From Harenicola maris (GTDB lineage Bacteria > Pseudomonadota > Alphaproteobacteria > Rhodobacterales > Rhodobacteraceae): 64,000 nt of DNA. The stretch lies in assembly GCA_018524345.1 (NCBI GenBank), contig JADQAZ010000001.1, forward strand, positions 930,001 to 994,000. Direction: 5' to 3'. The notes below the pieces were generated by a model. It was given only the letters and a program-made list of their open reading frames with translations, searched no databases and was not told where the DNA came from. Below, piece by piece: positions 32,467-41,038 of the stretch. Made by a program: the position numbers and the translations under genes. Numbering within the stretch: the stretch's first letter is position 1; every line of letters begins with the position of its first letter.

Positions 32467-33747
32467 TCAGTGGGCGAGGTGGTCGACCACAGCGCCGCCT
32501 GCGCTGGCGCGGGGGCGGCGGATGGAGAGCAGGCGGCGGGCCTCTGGGCCGCGCCCTTGGCGCAGCAGGGTGCAGGCCATTGCGTGTTCCAGCAGGTCGC
32601 GCTGGGCGCGGGAGCCGCCGAGGCGGGCGTGGTCGCGCAGGGCGAGGGTGAAATGGCCTTCGGCGCGGGGCCAGTCTGCGGCGGCGAAGGCGTGGAAGGC
32701 CTCGGCCATGGTGACGACCAGATCGCCCGCGGGGCCTTTGGGGTTTTCGATGATCTTGGACAGAGCCTCCGTATTGCCGGCCATGGCATGGGCGAGGGCG
32801 GCATGGGCATCGGCGAAGGCTATGCCGGGGCTGGGGAAGGCCTCTGCCGCGTAGTGGCTGAGGCTTTGCCATTGATCGGGGGTGACGGTGTGGCCGCGCA
32901 GCTCGGCGCGGTAGAGGAGGGAGGCGAGGTCGGTGAGGATATTGATGGCGGGGCTGTTATGGGCGCCGGGTTCAAGGTGGTCGCGGGCGGTTTGCCACAT
33001 GAGGTCTGTGTTGCCTGCCTCCAGCGCCCAGAGGGCGACATGCCAGTGCAGGTGGGTAAAGAGGATCCCGCCGGGGGTGTAGCCTGTGATCCAATCGCGC
33101 AGGTAGCCAAGGCCCGCGGCGGTTTCTGCGTTCTCGTAATAAAGGTGCGAGCGCACATGGGCGGCATTGGCGTTGCGGGGGTTGCCTGTGATGGCCACCT
33201 CGATTGTCTTGGCTGCGGGGGCGATCTGGTCGGCCTCCATCTGCGAGAAGGCGTGCTGTCCGTTGAACCACCAGTCATCGCCGTAATGGGGGGCGAGGGC
33301 GCTGGTGAAGGCGAGCTGTTCGTATTCGCGCCCGGGCAGGCCGGAGAAGCCGATGAGGGAGAAGACGCCGCAGCAGGTCTGGGCGATCACCGCGTCGCGG
33401 GGGTGATCGAGCAGGTGGGCGTCGACGGCGGCTTTGCCCTTGGCGCTCTGGCCCTGCATCAGGAGGGTCAGGGCGTTCAGGTGGCTTTGCTCGCGGTGCG
33501 TTAGGCCGGTGCAGGCCTGCGCCGCTGCGAGGGCCTGCTGCATCGGGGCGGGGCGGTCCCACATCTGGTGCAGGCGGGCGAGGGCGATATGGGCGAGAGC
33601 GAAGTTGGGGTCATGCTTTGCTGCCTCGGCCAGAGGGGTATCTGCCCCCGCGAGGCCGCAGAGCATGAGGTCAACGCCAGTGACAAAGGCGTCGCGGGCG
33701 GGGGCGGAGGCGGTGGAGAGCGTCAGGCCGTAGCGATCAGTTTGCAT
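32467..33747 (-). CDS. Tetratricopeptide-repeat protein, TTC38-like
   Basis: A 426-residue soluble helical-repeat protein resembling the TTC38 family found in bacteria and animals. Helical pairs such as DPNFALAHIALARLHQMW (near 45-62) recur along the chain, and the conserved-looking segment GDDWWFNGQHAFSQME is characteristic of the family. No catalytic motif or signal peptide is visible. The function of the family is unknown. It stands alone, reading the same way as the hydroxylase-like gene but 86 bases upstream of it. Confidence 0.75.
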   Translation of the reverse strand: MQTDRYGLTLSTASAPARDAFVTGVDLMLCGLAGADTPLAEAAKHDPNFALAHIALARLHQMWDRPAPMQQALAAAQACTGLTHREQSHLNALTLLMQGQSAKGKAAVDAHLLDHPRDAVIAQTCCGVFSLIGFSGLPGREYEQLAFTSALAPHYGDDWWFNGQHAFSQMEADQIAPAAKTIEVAITGNPRNANAAHVRSHLYYENAETAAGLGYLRDWITGYTPGGILFTHLHWHVALWALEAGNTDLMWQTARDHLEPGAHNSPAINILTDLASLLYRAELRGHTVTPDQWQSLSHYAAEAFPSPGIAFADAHAALAHAMAGNTEALSKIIENPKGPAGDLVVTMAEAFHAFAAADWPRAEGHFTLALRDHARLGGSRAQRDLLEHAMACTLLRQGRGPEARRLLSIRRPRASAGGAVVDHLAH

Positions 33748-33883
33748 GGGCAGAGTGAAGCACGAAGGCAGGGGGCGGGCCAGCGTGAATTTTGCGTTTG
33801 CGCGCTTTGGCGGGGCTTTGGGGGAACCATCGGGCGGGGTTAGAGTTGGGTCATTGAACGAGACAAGATTTAGGAAGATGACG

Positions 33884-34042
33884 ATGAAATTTGCGATGAT
33901 TTTTGCCGCCGGGTTTAGCCTTTCTGCTGCTTTTGCGGCCTCTGCCGTGATGGATGTGGGGGTGACAGAGGTTGAGACGCCGCCCGAGGTGATCTCTGTG
34001 ACGGGGAGCGCGGCGCCTTATGGGGCGATGCGGGACGGGTAG
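33884..34042 (+). CDS. Small putative secreted protein (52 aa)
   Basis: A short frame that looks like an exported peptide: MKFAMIFAAGFSLSAAFAAS is a clear signal peptide with cleavage expected after AFA or ASA, leaving a mature part of about 30 acidic residues. TAGGAAG lies about 7 bases before the ATG at 33884; the ATG at 33878 is too close to it. I recognise no family. Coding status is moderate, supported by the ribosome-binding site and signal peptide only. Confidence 0.5.
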   Translation: MKFAMIFAAGFSLSAAFAASAVMDVGVTEVETPPEVISVTGSAAPYGAMRDG

Positions 34043-34108
34043 AGTGTTAGAGCGAGGTCTTGCCGGACGCGCATCGGAGCTGGTTTCTGGATGTGCCTCG
34101 GACGGGGC

Positions 34109-34543
34109 CTAGAAGGTGATTTCGTTCCAGCCCAGTGTGATGGCGAGAAAGATGCCGAGGCCCGCGCAGGCGAAGAGGAGGCCCCATAGGCCGTCGCGGC
34201 GCGGGGTGATGCTCGCCCGCTTGGGGTTTTTCCGGTCATAGGAGACTGTGACGGGGGTGCCCTTAAGCCGTTGCACCGATTGCGCCCTATGGGTGGTGAA
34301 GGCACCGCCGGGGGCGGATTGTTCGAAGCTTATGGTTTGGCCTGCTACCTCGAAGGCGATGAGGACATGGGCCTCGCGGTCAGCATCCGAGCCTTGCCTG
34401 CGGGTGAAGCGGGTTTTGACGATGCGGCCCTGGGCGCGTTCCTCGCGCAGTTGGATCAAAAGGGCGCTGCGGGCGGACCAGAGGCCGCCGAGGCAGAACA
34501 GCAGGGCGCCGGAGGCGATCAGGAGTTTCAGGGCTGTGTCCAT
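34109..34543 (-). CDS. DUF3592-like membrane protein
   Basis: A 144-residue protein with a hydrophobic helix at each end (about 8-25 and 121-138) and a beta-rich soluble segment between. The middle part, with AQGRIVKTRFTRRQG and later GTPVTVSYDRKNPKRAS, is like DUF3592 proteins, which have no known function. It lies alone between the small secreted protein and the betaine importer, on the opposite strand to both. Confidence 0.7.
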   Translation of the reverse strand: MDTALKLLIASGALLFCLGGLWSARSALLIQLREERAQGRIVKTRFTRRQGSDADREAHVLIAFEVAGQTISFEQSAPGGAFTTHRAQSVQRLKGTPVTVSYDRKNPKRASITPRRDGLWGLLFACAGLGIFLAITLGWNEITF

Positions 34544-34736
34544 GATGTGGGCCCTTTCTGCGCGCTGGGCTGTGGATGGGCGCGAGTATAGCGCGGAGTT
34601 TGACCTTTCTATGACTGCGATAGGCGCGAGGGCCCCGGGCCGCGCGGTTTAACGCTTTGCTTTCCCTGTGTTGCTGATCGGTCTACAAGGTTACGACTCT
34701 GTCATGGAGCAATAAAAAACAATCAGGGAGATTTCG

Positions 34737-35663
34737 ATGAAACTTGGTATCACCGTATCCACGCTTGCGCTTGTCACTGCTGCGGGCTCTGCTTTTGCCG
34801 CCTGCGATGAAGTGCGTTTTTCCGATGTTGGCTGGACCGATATCACCGCGACCACTGCGGCCACGACCACCGTGTTGAACGCGCTGGGCTATGAGACCTC
34901 GACCGATATTCTGTCTGTGCCTGTCACCTATGCCTCGATGGCGGAGGGCGATATCGATGTCTTCCTTGGCAACTGGATGCCGACCATGGAGGGCGATATT
35001 GCGACCTACCGCGAGGCGGGGACGGTGGACACCGTGCGCACCAACCTGACCGGCGCGAAATACACCCTTGCCACCAATGCGGCAGGTGTTGAGGCCGGGA
35101 TCACGGATTTCGCCTCTATCGCCGCCGCTTCCGAGGCGCTGGATGGCAAGATCTACGGGATCGAGGCCGGGAATGATGGCAACCGTTTGATTCAGGATAT
35201 GATCGATGGCGATGCCTTTGGTCTGTCGGAGTTCGAGGTGGTGGAATCCTCGGAGCAGGGGATGCTGGCGCAGGTGGAACGCGCCGCCGATCGCGGCGAG
35301 CCTGTGGTCTTCCTTGGCTGGGAGCCGCATCCGATGAATGCCAATTACGACATGACCTATCTGCCGGGCGGGGATGATTTCTTTGGCCCCGATCTTGGCG
35401 GGGCGATTGTGGCGACCAACACCCGCGCCGGTTACGTCAGTGAGTGTCCGAATGTGGGCAAGCTGCTTACGAACCTCGAGTTTTCCCTTGCGATGGAGAA
35501 CGAGATCATGGCGGCCATTCTGGACGGGGGCGAGGACCCCGAGGATGCGGCCAAGGCTTGGCTGGCGGCGAATGAGGCCACTTGGATGGCCTGGATCGAG
35601 GGTGTGACCACCCTTGATGGCGGCGATGCGGCGGCGGCTGTGACGGCGGCCTTGAGCGAGTGA
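34737..35663 (+). CDS. choX: Choline/betaine ABC importer binding protein (ChoX/ProX family)
   Basis: A 308-residue periplasmic binding protein of the OpuAC family with a signal peptide ending AFAA. The aromatic cage that holds a trimethylammonium group is visible: Trp in DVGWTDIT, Trp in GNWMPTM, Tyr in IYGIEAGNDGN and Trp in FLGWEPH, matching the three Trp and one Tyr of Sinorhizobium ChoX. So a choline- or betaine-like ligand is well supported; carnitine is possible. A CAGGGAG ribosome-binding site precedes the ATG. The permease and ATPase follow, with a stem-loop in the gap. Confidence 0.88.
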   Translation: MKLGITVSTLALVTAAGSAFAACDEVRFSDVGWTDITATTAATTTVLNALGYETSTDILSVPVTYASMAEGDIDVFLGNWMPTMEGDIATYREAGTVDTVRTNLTGAKYTLATNAAGVEAGITDFASIAAASEALDGKIYGIEAGNDGNRLIQDMIDGDAFGLSEFEVVESSEQGMLAQVERAADRGEPVVFLGWEPHPMNANYDMTYLPGGDDFFGPDLGGAIVATNTRAGYVSECPNVGKLLTNLEFSLAMENEIMAAILDGGEDPEDAAKAWLAANEATWMAWIEGVTTLDGGDAAAAVTAALSE

Positions 35664-35669
35664 TTTTTG

Positions 35670-35689
35670 GGGGGCCTTTTGGGGCCCCC
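35670..35689 (+). promoter_or_regulatory. Stem-loop between binding-protein and permease genes
   Basis: GGGGGCC and GGCCCCC pair across a 6-base loop seven bases after the choX stop. There is no clean T run directly behind it (CTTTGACGTTTT). Such stems often raise binding-protein mRNA over permease mRNA by limiting read-through or blocking 3' decay. Confidence 0.6.
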
Positions 35690-35711
35690 TTTGACGTTTT
35701 GAGGGGCGGGC

Positions 35712-36545
35712 ATGGACTGGCTTGAAGACTATAAAATTCCGATGGATGATATATCGGAGGCCATTGTGGATTGGCTCAAGTCCAATGCCCGCCCGTTTTT
35801 CGACGCGCTGTCGGACGGGTTGGAGTGGATGATCGACGGGATCGTCTGGGCCTTGCAGGCGCCGCCTGTCTGGATCGTGGTGCTGCTCTTTGTGGCGCTG
35901 ACTTGGGCTTTGCAGCGGTCTTGGAAGGTCTGCCTTTTGGTGGCGCTGTGCCTGCTGTTCATCATCAACCAAGGCTATTGGGAGGAGACGACCGATAGTC
36001 TGGCGCTGGTGCTGTCGTCTTGCGTTGTCTGCATGGGGATCGGGGTGCCGGTCGGGATTTTTCTGGCGCACCGGCCGCGGGCCTATCAGTTTATCAGCCC
36101 GGTGCTGGACTTGATGCAGACCCTGCCGACCTTTGTGTATCTGATCCCCGCGATTGTGTTTTTCGGCCTTGGCATGGTGCCGGGGCTGTTTGCGACGGTG
36201 ATTTTCGTGGTGCCTGCGCCGATCCGCTTGACCTACCTCGGGGTGTCGAAGACGCCGGTGGAATTGCTGGAGGCCGCAGATGCCTTTGGCGCGACGCCGA
36301 CGCAGCGGCTTTGGAAGGTTGAGCTGCCCTATGCGGTGCCGCAGATCATGGCGGGGCTTAATCAGGTGATCATGCTCTCGCTGTCGATGGTGGTGATTGC
36401 GGCCTATGTGGGGGCGGACGGGCTGGGCAAGCCTGTGGTTCAGGCTCTGGGGCGCAATGATCCGGGCCTCGGGTTTGAATCGGGTTTTGTGATTGTGGCG
36501 GTTGCAGTGATGCTGGACCGGATGTTGCGGGTGAAACAGGGATGA
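35712..36545 (+). CDS. choW: Choline/betaine ABC importer permease (ChoW/ProW family)
   Basis: A 277-residue inner-membrane permease of the ProW/OpuAB type. Six hydrophobic segments lie between about residues 45 and 270; DLMQTLPTFVYLIPAIVFFGLG and the EAA-like loop (LLEAADAFGATPTQRLWKVE) are family hallmarks. The ATPase start overlaps its stop by four bases. It forms the channel for the ligand bound by the ChoX-like protein. Confidence 0.9.
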   Translation: MDWLEDYKIPMDDISEAIVDWLKSNARPFFDALSDGLEWMIDGIVWALQAPPVWIVVLLFVALTWALQRSWKVCLLVALCLLFIINQGYWEETTDSLALVLSSCVVCMGIGVPVGIFLAHRPRAYQFISPVLDLMQTLPTFVYLIPAIVFFGLGMVPGLFATVIFVVPAPIRLTYLGVSKTPVELLEAADAFGATPTQRLWKVELPYAVPQIMAGLNQVIMLSLSMVVIAAYVGADGLGKPVVQALGRNDPGLGFESGFVIVAVAVMLDRMLRVKQG

Positions 36546-37564
36546 ATGCAGTTGAATTCGATCAGGTGAACATCGTCTTTGGCGATGATCCTTCCTCGGC
36601 CCTGCCGCTTATGGATGCGGGCAAGGATCGGGCGGAGATTCAGGCCGCCTGCGGGCAGGTTCTGGGGGTGCATGATTGTTCCCTTGAGGTGACCGAGGGC
36701 GAGATACTGGTGTTGATGGGGCTGTCTGGCTCCGGCAAGTCGACGCTGTTACGCTCTGTCAACGGGTTGAACCCTGTGGAGCGGGGCGAGGTGCGGGTCA
36801 AGACCGGCGATGTCATGACGAACGTGAGCCGCGCCTCGGCCAGCGAATTGCGGGCCCTGCGCCTGAAGAGCGTCGCCATGGTGTTTCAGCAGTTCGGTTT
36901 GCTGCCTTGGCGCACGGTGCGCGACAATGTGGGGCTTGGGCTTGAGCTGGGCGGGCAGTCTGCCGCGGCGCGGCGGGCGCGGGTGGATGAGGAGCTGGCG
37001 GGGGTTGGCCTGTTGGACCGCGCCGATGCTTTGGTGGGGGAGCTGTCGGGCGGGATGCAGCAGCGCGTCGGCCTTGCCCGCGCCTTTGCCACCGATGCGC
37101 CTATTTTGCTGATGGACGAGCCGTTTTCGGCGCTAGACCCTTTGATCCGCGCGCGGTTGCAGGACGAGCTCTTGGAGCTTCAGGCGAAGCGGGGGCGGAC
37201 GATTATTTTCGTCTCCCACGATCTGGACGAGGCCTTTAAGCTGGGCAACCGGATCGCGATTATGGAGGGCGGGCGGATTGTGCAATGCGGCACGCCGCAG
37301 TCGATCTACTCCAATCCGGCCAATGGCTATGTTGCGGATTTTGTGGCCCATATGAACCCCTTGGGGGTTCTGTGCGCCCGCGATGTGATGGAACCGGTGA
37401 GCGGCGAGCATGCGGTGACCGTCGCCCCCGATGCGGATATCCGCGATGTCATGGCGCAGATCGGCGAGGACGGCGTGATGGTGGGCGTGGTGCAGGAGGG
37501 GCAGGTGATCGGGCAGATCACCAAGGCGCGTATCTTGGCCAAGCTGCTGGACCCGCGCGGTTAG
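36542..37564 (+). CDS. choV: Choline/betaine ABC importer ATPase (ChoV/ProV family)
   Basis: A 340-residue ATPase with Walker A GLSGSGKST, Q loop VFQQFGLLP, signature LSGGMQQRVGLA and Walker B ILLMDEPFSALD. The C-terminal tail (about 280-340) keeps roughly one CBS-like unit, shorter than in osmosensing ProV, so transport for catabolism is more likely than osmotic regulation. The stop codon overlaps the stop of the convergent next gene by three bases at 37562-37564, so no terminator separates them. Confidence 0.9.
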   Translation: MNAVEFDQVNIVFGDDPSSALPLMDAGKDRAEIQAACGQVLGVHDCSLEVTEGEILVLMGLSGSGKSTLLRSVNGLNPVERGEVRVKTGDVMTNVSRASASELRALRLKSVAMVFQQFGLLPWRTVRDNVGLGLELGGQSAAARRARVDEELAGVGLLDRADALVGELSGGMQQRVGLARAFATDAPILLMDEPFSALDPLIRARLQDELLELQAKRGRTIIFVSHDLDEAFKLGNRIAIMEGGRIVQCGTPQSIYSNPANGYVADFVAHMNPLGVLCARDVMEPVSGEHAVTVAPDADIRDVMAQIGEDGVMVGVVQEGQVIGQITKARILAKLLDPRG

Positions 37565-38541
37565 CTGTAATTTCTCAGGATTTCGGCGACAGTGGGGCTT
37601 GGGGCGCGGTGGCTGACGATCCGCACGTCAAGGCCGGTGTCCCGCGCGATACCAAGGGCGCGGGTGACGGCGCCGATGATCCATTCGCGCGCATTGCCAA
37701 AGGCCCCGCCGCCGAGCAGGGTCAGGAAGAGCCGGTTGTTTCCCGTGCGCGCGGCATTGGCGGCGGCGATGCGCAGGGTCGCCTCATAGGCGGCCTCCAG
37801 CACCAGTTTTGCGATGGGTTCCCAGAGTTTTGCGCTGTCATTGGCATAGGCGACGGGCATGGCGCTGGCGTAGATTTGCGTCACGCGGTGGCCTGCGCCC
37901 TTTAGGGTGACTTCCGTGTCCTGTTGCAGGCCAAGGCGCAGGAGGCCGCGCAGGATGTCGAGGTCCTCGGGGGATTTTTGCGACAGATGGGCATTGAGCC
38001 GCGCCAGCCCGCCGGGATGGGGCAGGGCGTAGCCGTTGCGCATTTCCCATATCTTCAGGGCGGAGTTGCCGATGGCCTCTGCGAGGTCCTTTAGCGTGTC
38101 GATCTGCGCGTCGCATTGCCCAGTGTGGGGGCCATGGGGCGCGAAATAATTGCGCCAGAGCGTGCCCGCACCGCAGGCAATGGCGCAGGCGGGGCCTTGG
38201 GTGTGGTCGTTTTCATAGCGGCCAATGCCATCGGCGGGGGTGACCTCCGGCCCGATCATTTCGAGAAGGTTGAATTGGGAGGCGGCCTGAAAGCTGGCCC
38301 CGGCATTGGCCGGGTCGAGGTGGAGGCTTTGGACATCGGCGATGCTTTCACGAAGTGTAAGCGAGCCGTGTTTTGGCAGGGGCGTCTCGCGCAGCTCGGC
38401 CAGCGAGGGCAGGGTGAGGGTGCCGGGGTGGAGGCGGCGGCCATTGGGGCAGAGGAGCGTTTCGCCCTCGGGAATGATGCCCTGCCTGATGCTCTGCGGG
38501 GTTTCGCGAGAAAGGCCGGTGAGGGTGGTGAGCCATGTCAT
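37561..38541 (-). CDS. Conserved protein of unknown function with macro-domain-like C terminus
   Basis: A protein of about 326 residues with no family I can name. The middle carries FQAASQFNLLEM, then TPADGIGRYENDHTQGPACA and GTLWRNYFAP. The end has LFLTLLGGGAFGNAREWIIG followed by a helix and a strand (LDVRIVSH). The glycine-rich loop after a strand and the closing helix-strand unit resemble ADP-ribose-binding macro/PARG folds, but this is a visual guess. Start uncertain: an ATG at 38541 is used; a TTG at 38577 would add 12 residues. No signal peptide or membrane segment. It faces choV head-on. Confidence 0.6.
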   Translation of the reverse strand: MTWLTTLTGLSRETPQSIRQGIIPEGETLLCPNGRRLHPGTLTLPSLAELRETPLPKHGSLTLRESIADVQSLHLDPANAGASFQAASQFNLLEMIGPEVTPADGIGRYENDHTQGPACAIACGAGTLWRNYFAPHGPHTGQCDAQIDTLKDLAEAIGNSALKIWEMRNGYALPHPGGLARLNAHLSQKSPEDLDILRGLLRLGLQQDTEVTLKGAGHRVTQIYASAMPVAYANDSAKLWEPIAKLVLEAAYEATLRIAAANAARTGNNRLFLTLLGGGAFGNAREWIIGAVTRALGIARDTGLDVRIVSHRAPSPTVAEILRNYS

Positions 38542-38582
38542 GGGGGGAGTTTGCGCGGGCGGGGGGCTTTGGCGCAAGAGTG

Positions 38583-38626
38583 TTGACTCGGCGAGTCAAA
38601 TGTAATTATGTAATTACATGATTACA
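38583..38626. promoter_or_regulatory. Promoter/operator of the ArsR-type regulator, predicted leaderless start
   Basis: A palindrome TTGACTCGGCGAGTCAA (38583-38599) contains a consensus-like -35 (TTGACT). It is followed by an AT-rich inverted repeat with outer arms TGTAAT (38601-38606) and ATTACA (38621-38626) and a nested perfect palindrome TGTAATTACA (38609-38618). The repeat overlaps the ATG at 38618. No ribosome-binding site precedes that ATG, so transcription may start at or next to the start codon. Confidence 0.65.
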
Positions 38627-38977
38627 AATGATGACATGGACCACGTTTTTCACGCCCTCGCCCATACCACACGGCGCGAGATACTCGACCACCTGCGGGC
38701 GGAGCCGGGGATCTCTGTCGGGGATCTGGCGGCGAAGTTCGACGTCAGCCGCATCGCGGTGATGAACCACCTGACCATTCTGGAACGGGCCGGTTTGATG
38801 ACAAGCGAAAAGCAGGGGCGGAGCCGAAAATTATACATCAACATCATGCCGATACAGGAAATTCACGACCGTTGGACCGATACCTACAGCGCCTATTGGG
38901 CGGATCGGCTGGGTCATATCAAGGTCGCGGCGGAGGCTGCGGCGCGTGCTGCCAAAGGAGAGTTGGACAATGAGTGA
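38618..38977 (+). CDS. ArsR-family transcriptional regulator
   Basis: A 119-residue winged-helix regulator. The family signature FHALAHTTRREILDHLR (about 11-27) and the recognition helix region VSRIAVMNHLTILERAGL are clear; there is no metal-binding cysteine box, so it is not a metal sensor of the classical kind. Such ArsR proteins are often paired with an SRPBCC protein, as here, where the stop overlaps the next start by eight bases. The start at 38618 lies inside the operator palindrome; an alternative ATG at 38636 would drop six residues. Autorepression is very likely. Confidence 0.88.
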   Translation: MITNDDMDHVFHALAHTTRREILDHLRAEPGISVGDLAAKFDVSRIAVMNHLTILERAGLMTSEKQGRSRKLYINIMPIQEIHDRWTDTYSAYWADRLGHIKVAAEAAARAAKGELDNE

Positions 38978-39497
38978 ACCGGTATATGCCAAGGCGATTT
39001 TGAATCGCACCTTTATCAAGGCCCCGATCGATGTCGTTTGGTCGACCTTGGTGGCGACGGACGAGCCGCTGCCGTTTTTCTTTGGCGGGGTCTGCGACAC
39101 GGTGGACGGGCTGAAAGAGGGGGCGAAGATGCGGATGCTGCATCCGAACCGGAAGATGGCCATGGTGGTGGGCGAGGTTTTGCGGTTTGAGCCGCCGAGC
39201 TGTTATTCGCATACGTTTCAGATGACCAATATCGACGAGCCGCCCTGCAAGGTGACCTATAATCTGCGCGAGGCCGCGGGGGGCACGGAGTTTGATCTGG
39301 TGATCGAGAATGCTGTCGAGGGATCGAAGCTGATGAAGGAAATGGTCGGCGCGCAGGGGTTTATTGCGGGCAACCTCAAGGCGCTTTGCGAGCGCGGGCG
39401 GCCTGCGTTTTCGGGGCGTATGGTGGGGTTGCTTTCGCCTGTCTTCGGGATGTTTTTGAAGAAGGGGCAGCGGGTGGAGCATTGGCCGCTTGAGTGA
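38970..39497 (+). CDS. SRPBCC (AHSA1-like) domain protein
   Basis: A 175-residue START-like ligand-binding protein of the AHSA1/CalC group. The N terminus AILNRTFIKAPIDVVWSTLV and the middle PPSCYSHTFQMTN..PPCKVTYNL pattern fit the helix-grip fold. AAAGGAG lies about 9 bases before the ATG at 38970, which overlaps the ArsR stop. ArsR/SRPBCC pairs are widespread; the SRPBCC partner may bind the hydrophobic inducer, but the ligand is not known. Confidence 0.82.
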   Translation: MSEPVYAKAILNRTFIKAPIDVVWSTLVATDEPLPFFFGGVCDTVDGLKEGAKMRMLHPNRKMAMVVGEVLRFEPPSCYSHTFQMTNIDEPPCKVTYNLREAAGGTEFDLVIENAVEGSKLMKEMVGAQGFIAGNLKALCERGRPAFSGRMVGLLSPVFGMFLKKGQRVEHWPLE

Positions 39498-39519
39498 GGT
39501 TTGCCTTGTAGGGGGTTGT

Positions 39520-40401
39520 CTAGGCTGGGGTTTTGGTGTTTCCGTATTCCAGCCAGGCGCGTTCATCTTCGGTTAAGGCGGCCTGCATTATGCTGTCATA
39601 GGCAGAGAGCTGATCCGCCGTCAGCTTGCCCTGCCATTTGCCACTGCTGCCGCTGTGGAAGAAATCGGAGTCCGAGCGCATCATCCCCTTCCCGCCGGAG
39701 GGGGCGAAGCGGGCGGCGTTGGATTTCATATGGTCGAAACTGGCGGTCTGGATCAGCCGCTGCATCAGCGCGTGCGGATGGGGGGTGCCGAGGAGGTTGG
39801 CGAGTTTGTCGAAGGTCGCGGGCAGGTCGCGCGTCATATCGGCGTAGTGGAACAGGGTGACATTGGGGCGCTCTGCCATGGCCTTGGCGCAGTGAAAGTG
39901 GCGCAGGATATGGGCAAGGGGGGCGGCATCGCCGTCAAACCCCTCGGCCCCGCCGTCGAGGAAGCGGCGGAAGGTGGTGTCTGGGTCGTCCTGCGGGAAC
40001 CAGTGGTCGAACCATGAGATGGGCATGTTTTGCATGTGGCGGCGCATGGAGAAATGGGTGTCCAGCGGGTGGCGGAAGACGCAGATGTACTGCGCCTGCG
40101 GGTGCAGGGGCAGCCCGTCCAACGGGGTGTGGCTTTTCATCGAACGCCTATGGGGCATGGCCTCGAGATGGTCCGCGATGGGGGCCATGTCGCGCAGGCG
40201 GATGTCGACCCATGGCATTTTGACCATCAGTTCTGTCTCCACCTCCGGATCGCCGGAGAGGAGCAGGGCGATGATGGTTTGCATCCATGTTGTGCCGCTT
40301 TTGGGGGGCGTGACCACGATGATATCGTCTGGGCGCAGGGTGAGGTGGTCCCAGCGGCGGTTGTCGGTGAGGGGGCCGAGGTAGAGTTTGCGTTGAGGCA
40401 T
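39520..40401 (-). CDS. Sulfotransferase family protein
   Basis: A 293-residue cytosolic-type sulfotransferase using PAPS as donor. The 5'-phosphosulfate loop is VVTPPKSGTTWMQT (about 29-42), the 3'-phosphate site is VFRHPLDTHFSM (about 108-119), and the C-terminal GKWQGKLT resembles the RKGxxGDWK region. The acceptor is unknown. A second, smaller sulfotransferase lies at 59471. The gene stands alone between the SRPBCC protein and the divergent VOC protein. Confidence 0.88.
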   Translation of the reverse strand: MPQRKLYLGPLTDNRRWDHLTLRPDDIIVVTPPKSGTTWMQTIIALLLSGDPEVETELMVKMPWVDIRLRDMAPIADHLEAMPHRRSMKSHTPLDGLPLHPQAQYICVFRHPLDTHFSMRRHMQNMPISWFDHWFPQDDPDTTFRRFLDGGAEGFDGDAAPLAHILRHFHCAKAMAERPNVTLFHYADMTRDLPATFDKLANLLGTPHPHALMQRLIQTASFDHMKSNAARFAPSGGKGMMRSDSDFFHSGSSGKWQGKLTADQLSAYDSIMQAALTEDERAWLEYGNTKTPA

Positions 40402-40531
40402 GGCGTGGCCTTTGCTGCGGGGCTTTGGCGCAGGATAGGGCGAATTTTCGGAAAATCGGAGGGATTTCTGCGCGGTCTGCGGCGTGCTATCCCGGTGGAG
40501 TTAACCGGATGTTCAGCAAGGGGCGCTTAAC

Positions 40532-40948
40532 GTGATTGCAAATGTGACAGTCGGGGCCGATGACATCGCCTTGGCGCGGCGGTTTTATACGGCCTTCCTT
40601 CCGGCGCTTGGCTATGGGCTGACCGAGGGGGCGGAGGGGCTCAGCTTTGCTTTGCCTGTGGCGGCGGGGGAGCGGGCGGTTTTGCCGGATTTCTATGTGA
40701 AGCCGACCTTTGATGGCGGGCCTGCGACGGCGGGCAACGGGGCCATGGTGGCCTTTGAGGCGGGCCGTCAGGCGCAGGTGCGGGCGCTGCACGCGGCGGC
40801 CCTTGGGGCGGGCGGGGCCGATGAGGGGGCGCCGGGGTTTCGGGCGCGCTATGGGCCGCGGTTTTATGTGGGCTATCTGCGGGATCCGCAGGGCAACAAG
40901 ATCGCGCTGTTTTCCAGCAATCCGGAGGAGCCGGGGCGGGAGGATTAG
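40532..40948 (+). CDS. VOC-family (glyoxalase/dioxygenase-like) protein
   Basis: A 138-residue vicinal-oxygen-chelate protein starting at GTG (AAGGGGC upstream). It has the paired beta-alpha-beta pattern: VTVGADDIALARRFYTAFLPALGY at the start, and the end FYVGYLRDPQGNKIALFS, in which the metal-ligand Glu common in glyoxalases is replaced (DPQGNKI). Members with this short pattern are often annotated as lactoylglutathione lyase-like but their chemistry is unproven. No clear partner gene. Confidence 0.82.
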   Translation: MIANVTVGADDIALARRFYTAFLPALGYGLTEGAEGLSFALPVAAGERAVLPDFYVKPTFDGGPATAGNGAMVAFEAGRQAQVRALHAAALGAGGADEGAPGFRARYGPRFYVGYLRDPQGNKIALFSSNPEEPGRED

Positions 40949-41011
40949 GGGCGCGGATGTTGGCGGTGTGTGATTTGGGCGCTGTGACTTGGCGCTTGCA
41001 GGTGCTGCGCC

Positions 41012-41027
41012 CGGGGGATTGCCCCCG
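41012..41027. terminator. GC hairpin between convergent genes
   Basis: CGGGGG-ATTG-CCCCCG forms a 6-bp hairpin 11 bases after the Tpa-like gene (minus) and 63 bases after the VOC gene (plus). There is no T run, so its role as terminator is tentative. Confidence 0.4.
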
Positions 41028-41038
41028 AGCGCGGGGGA

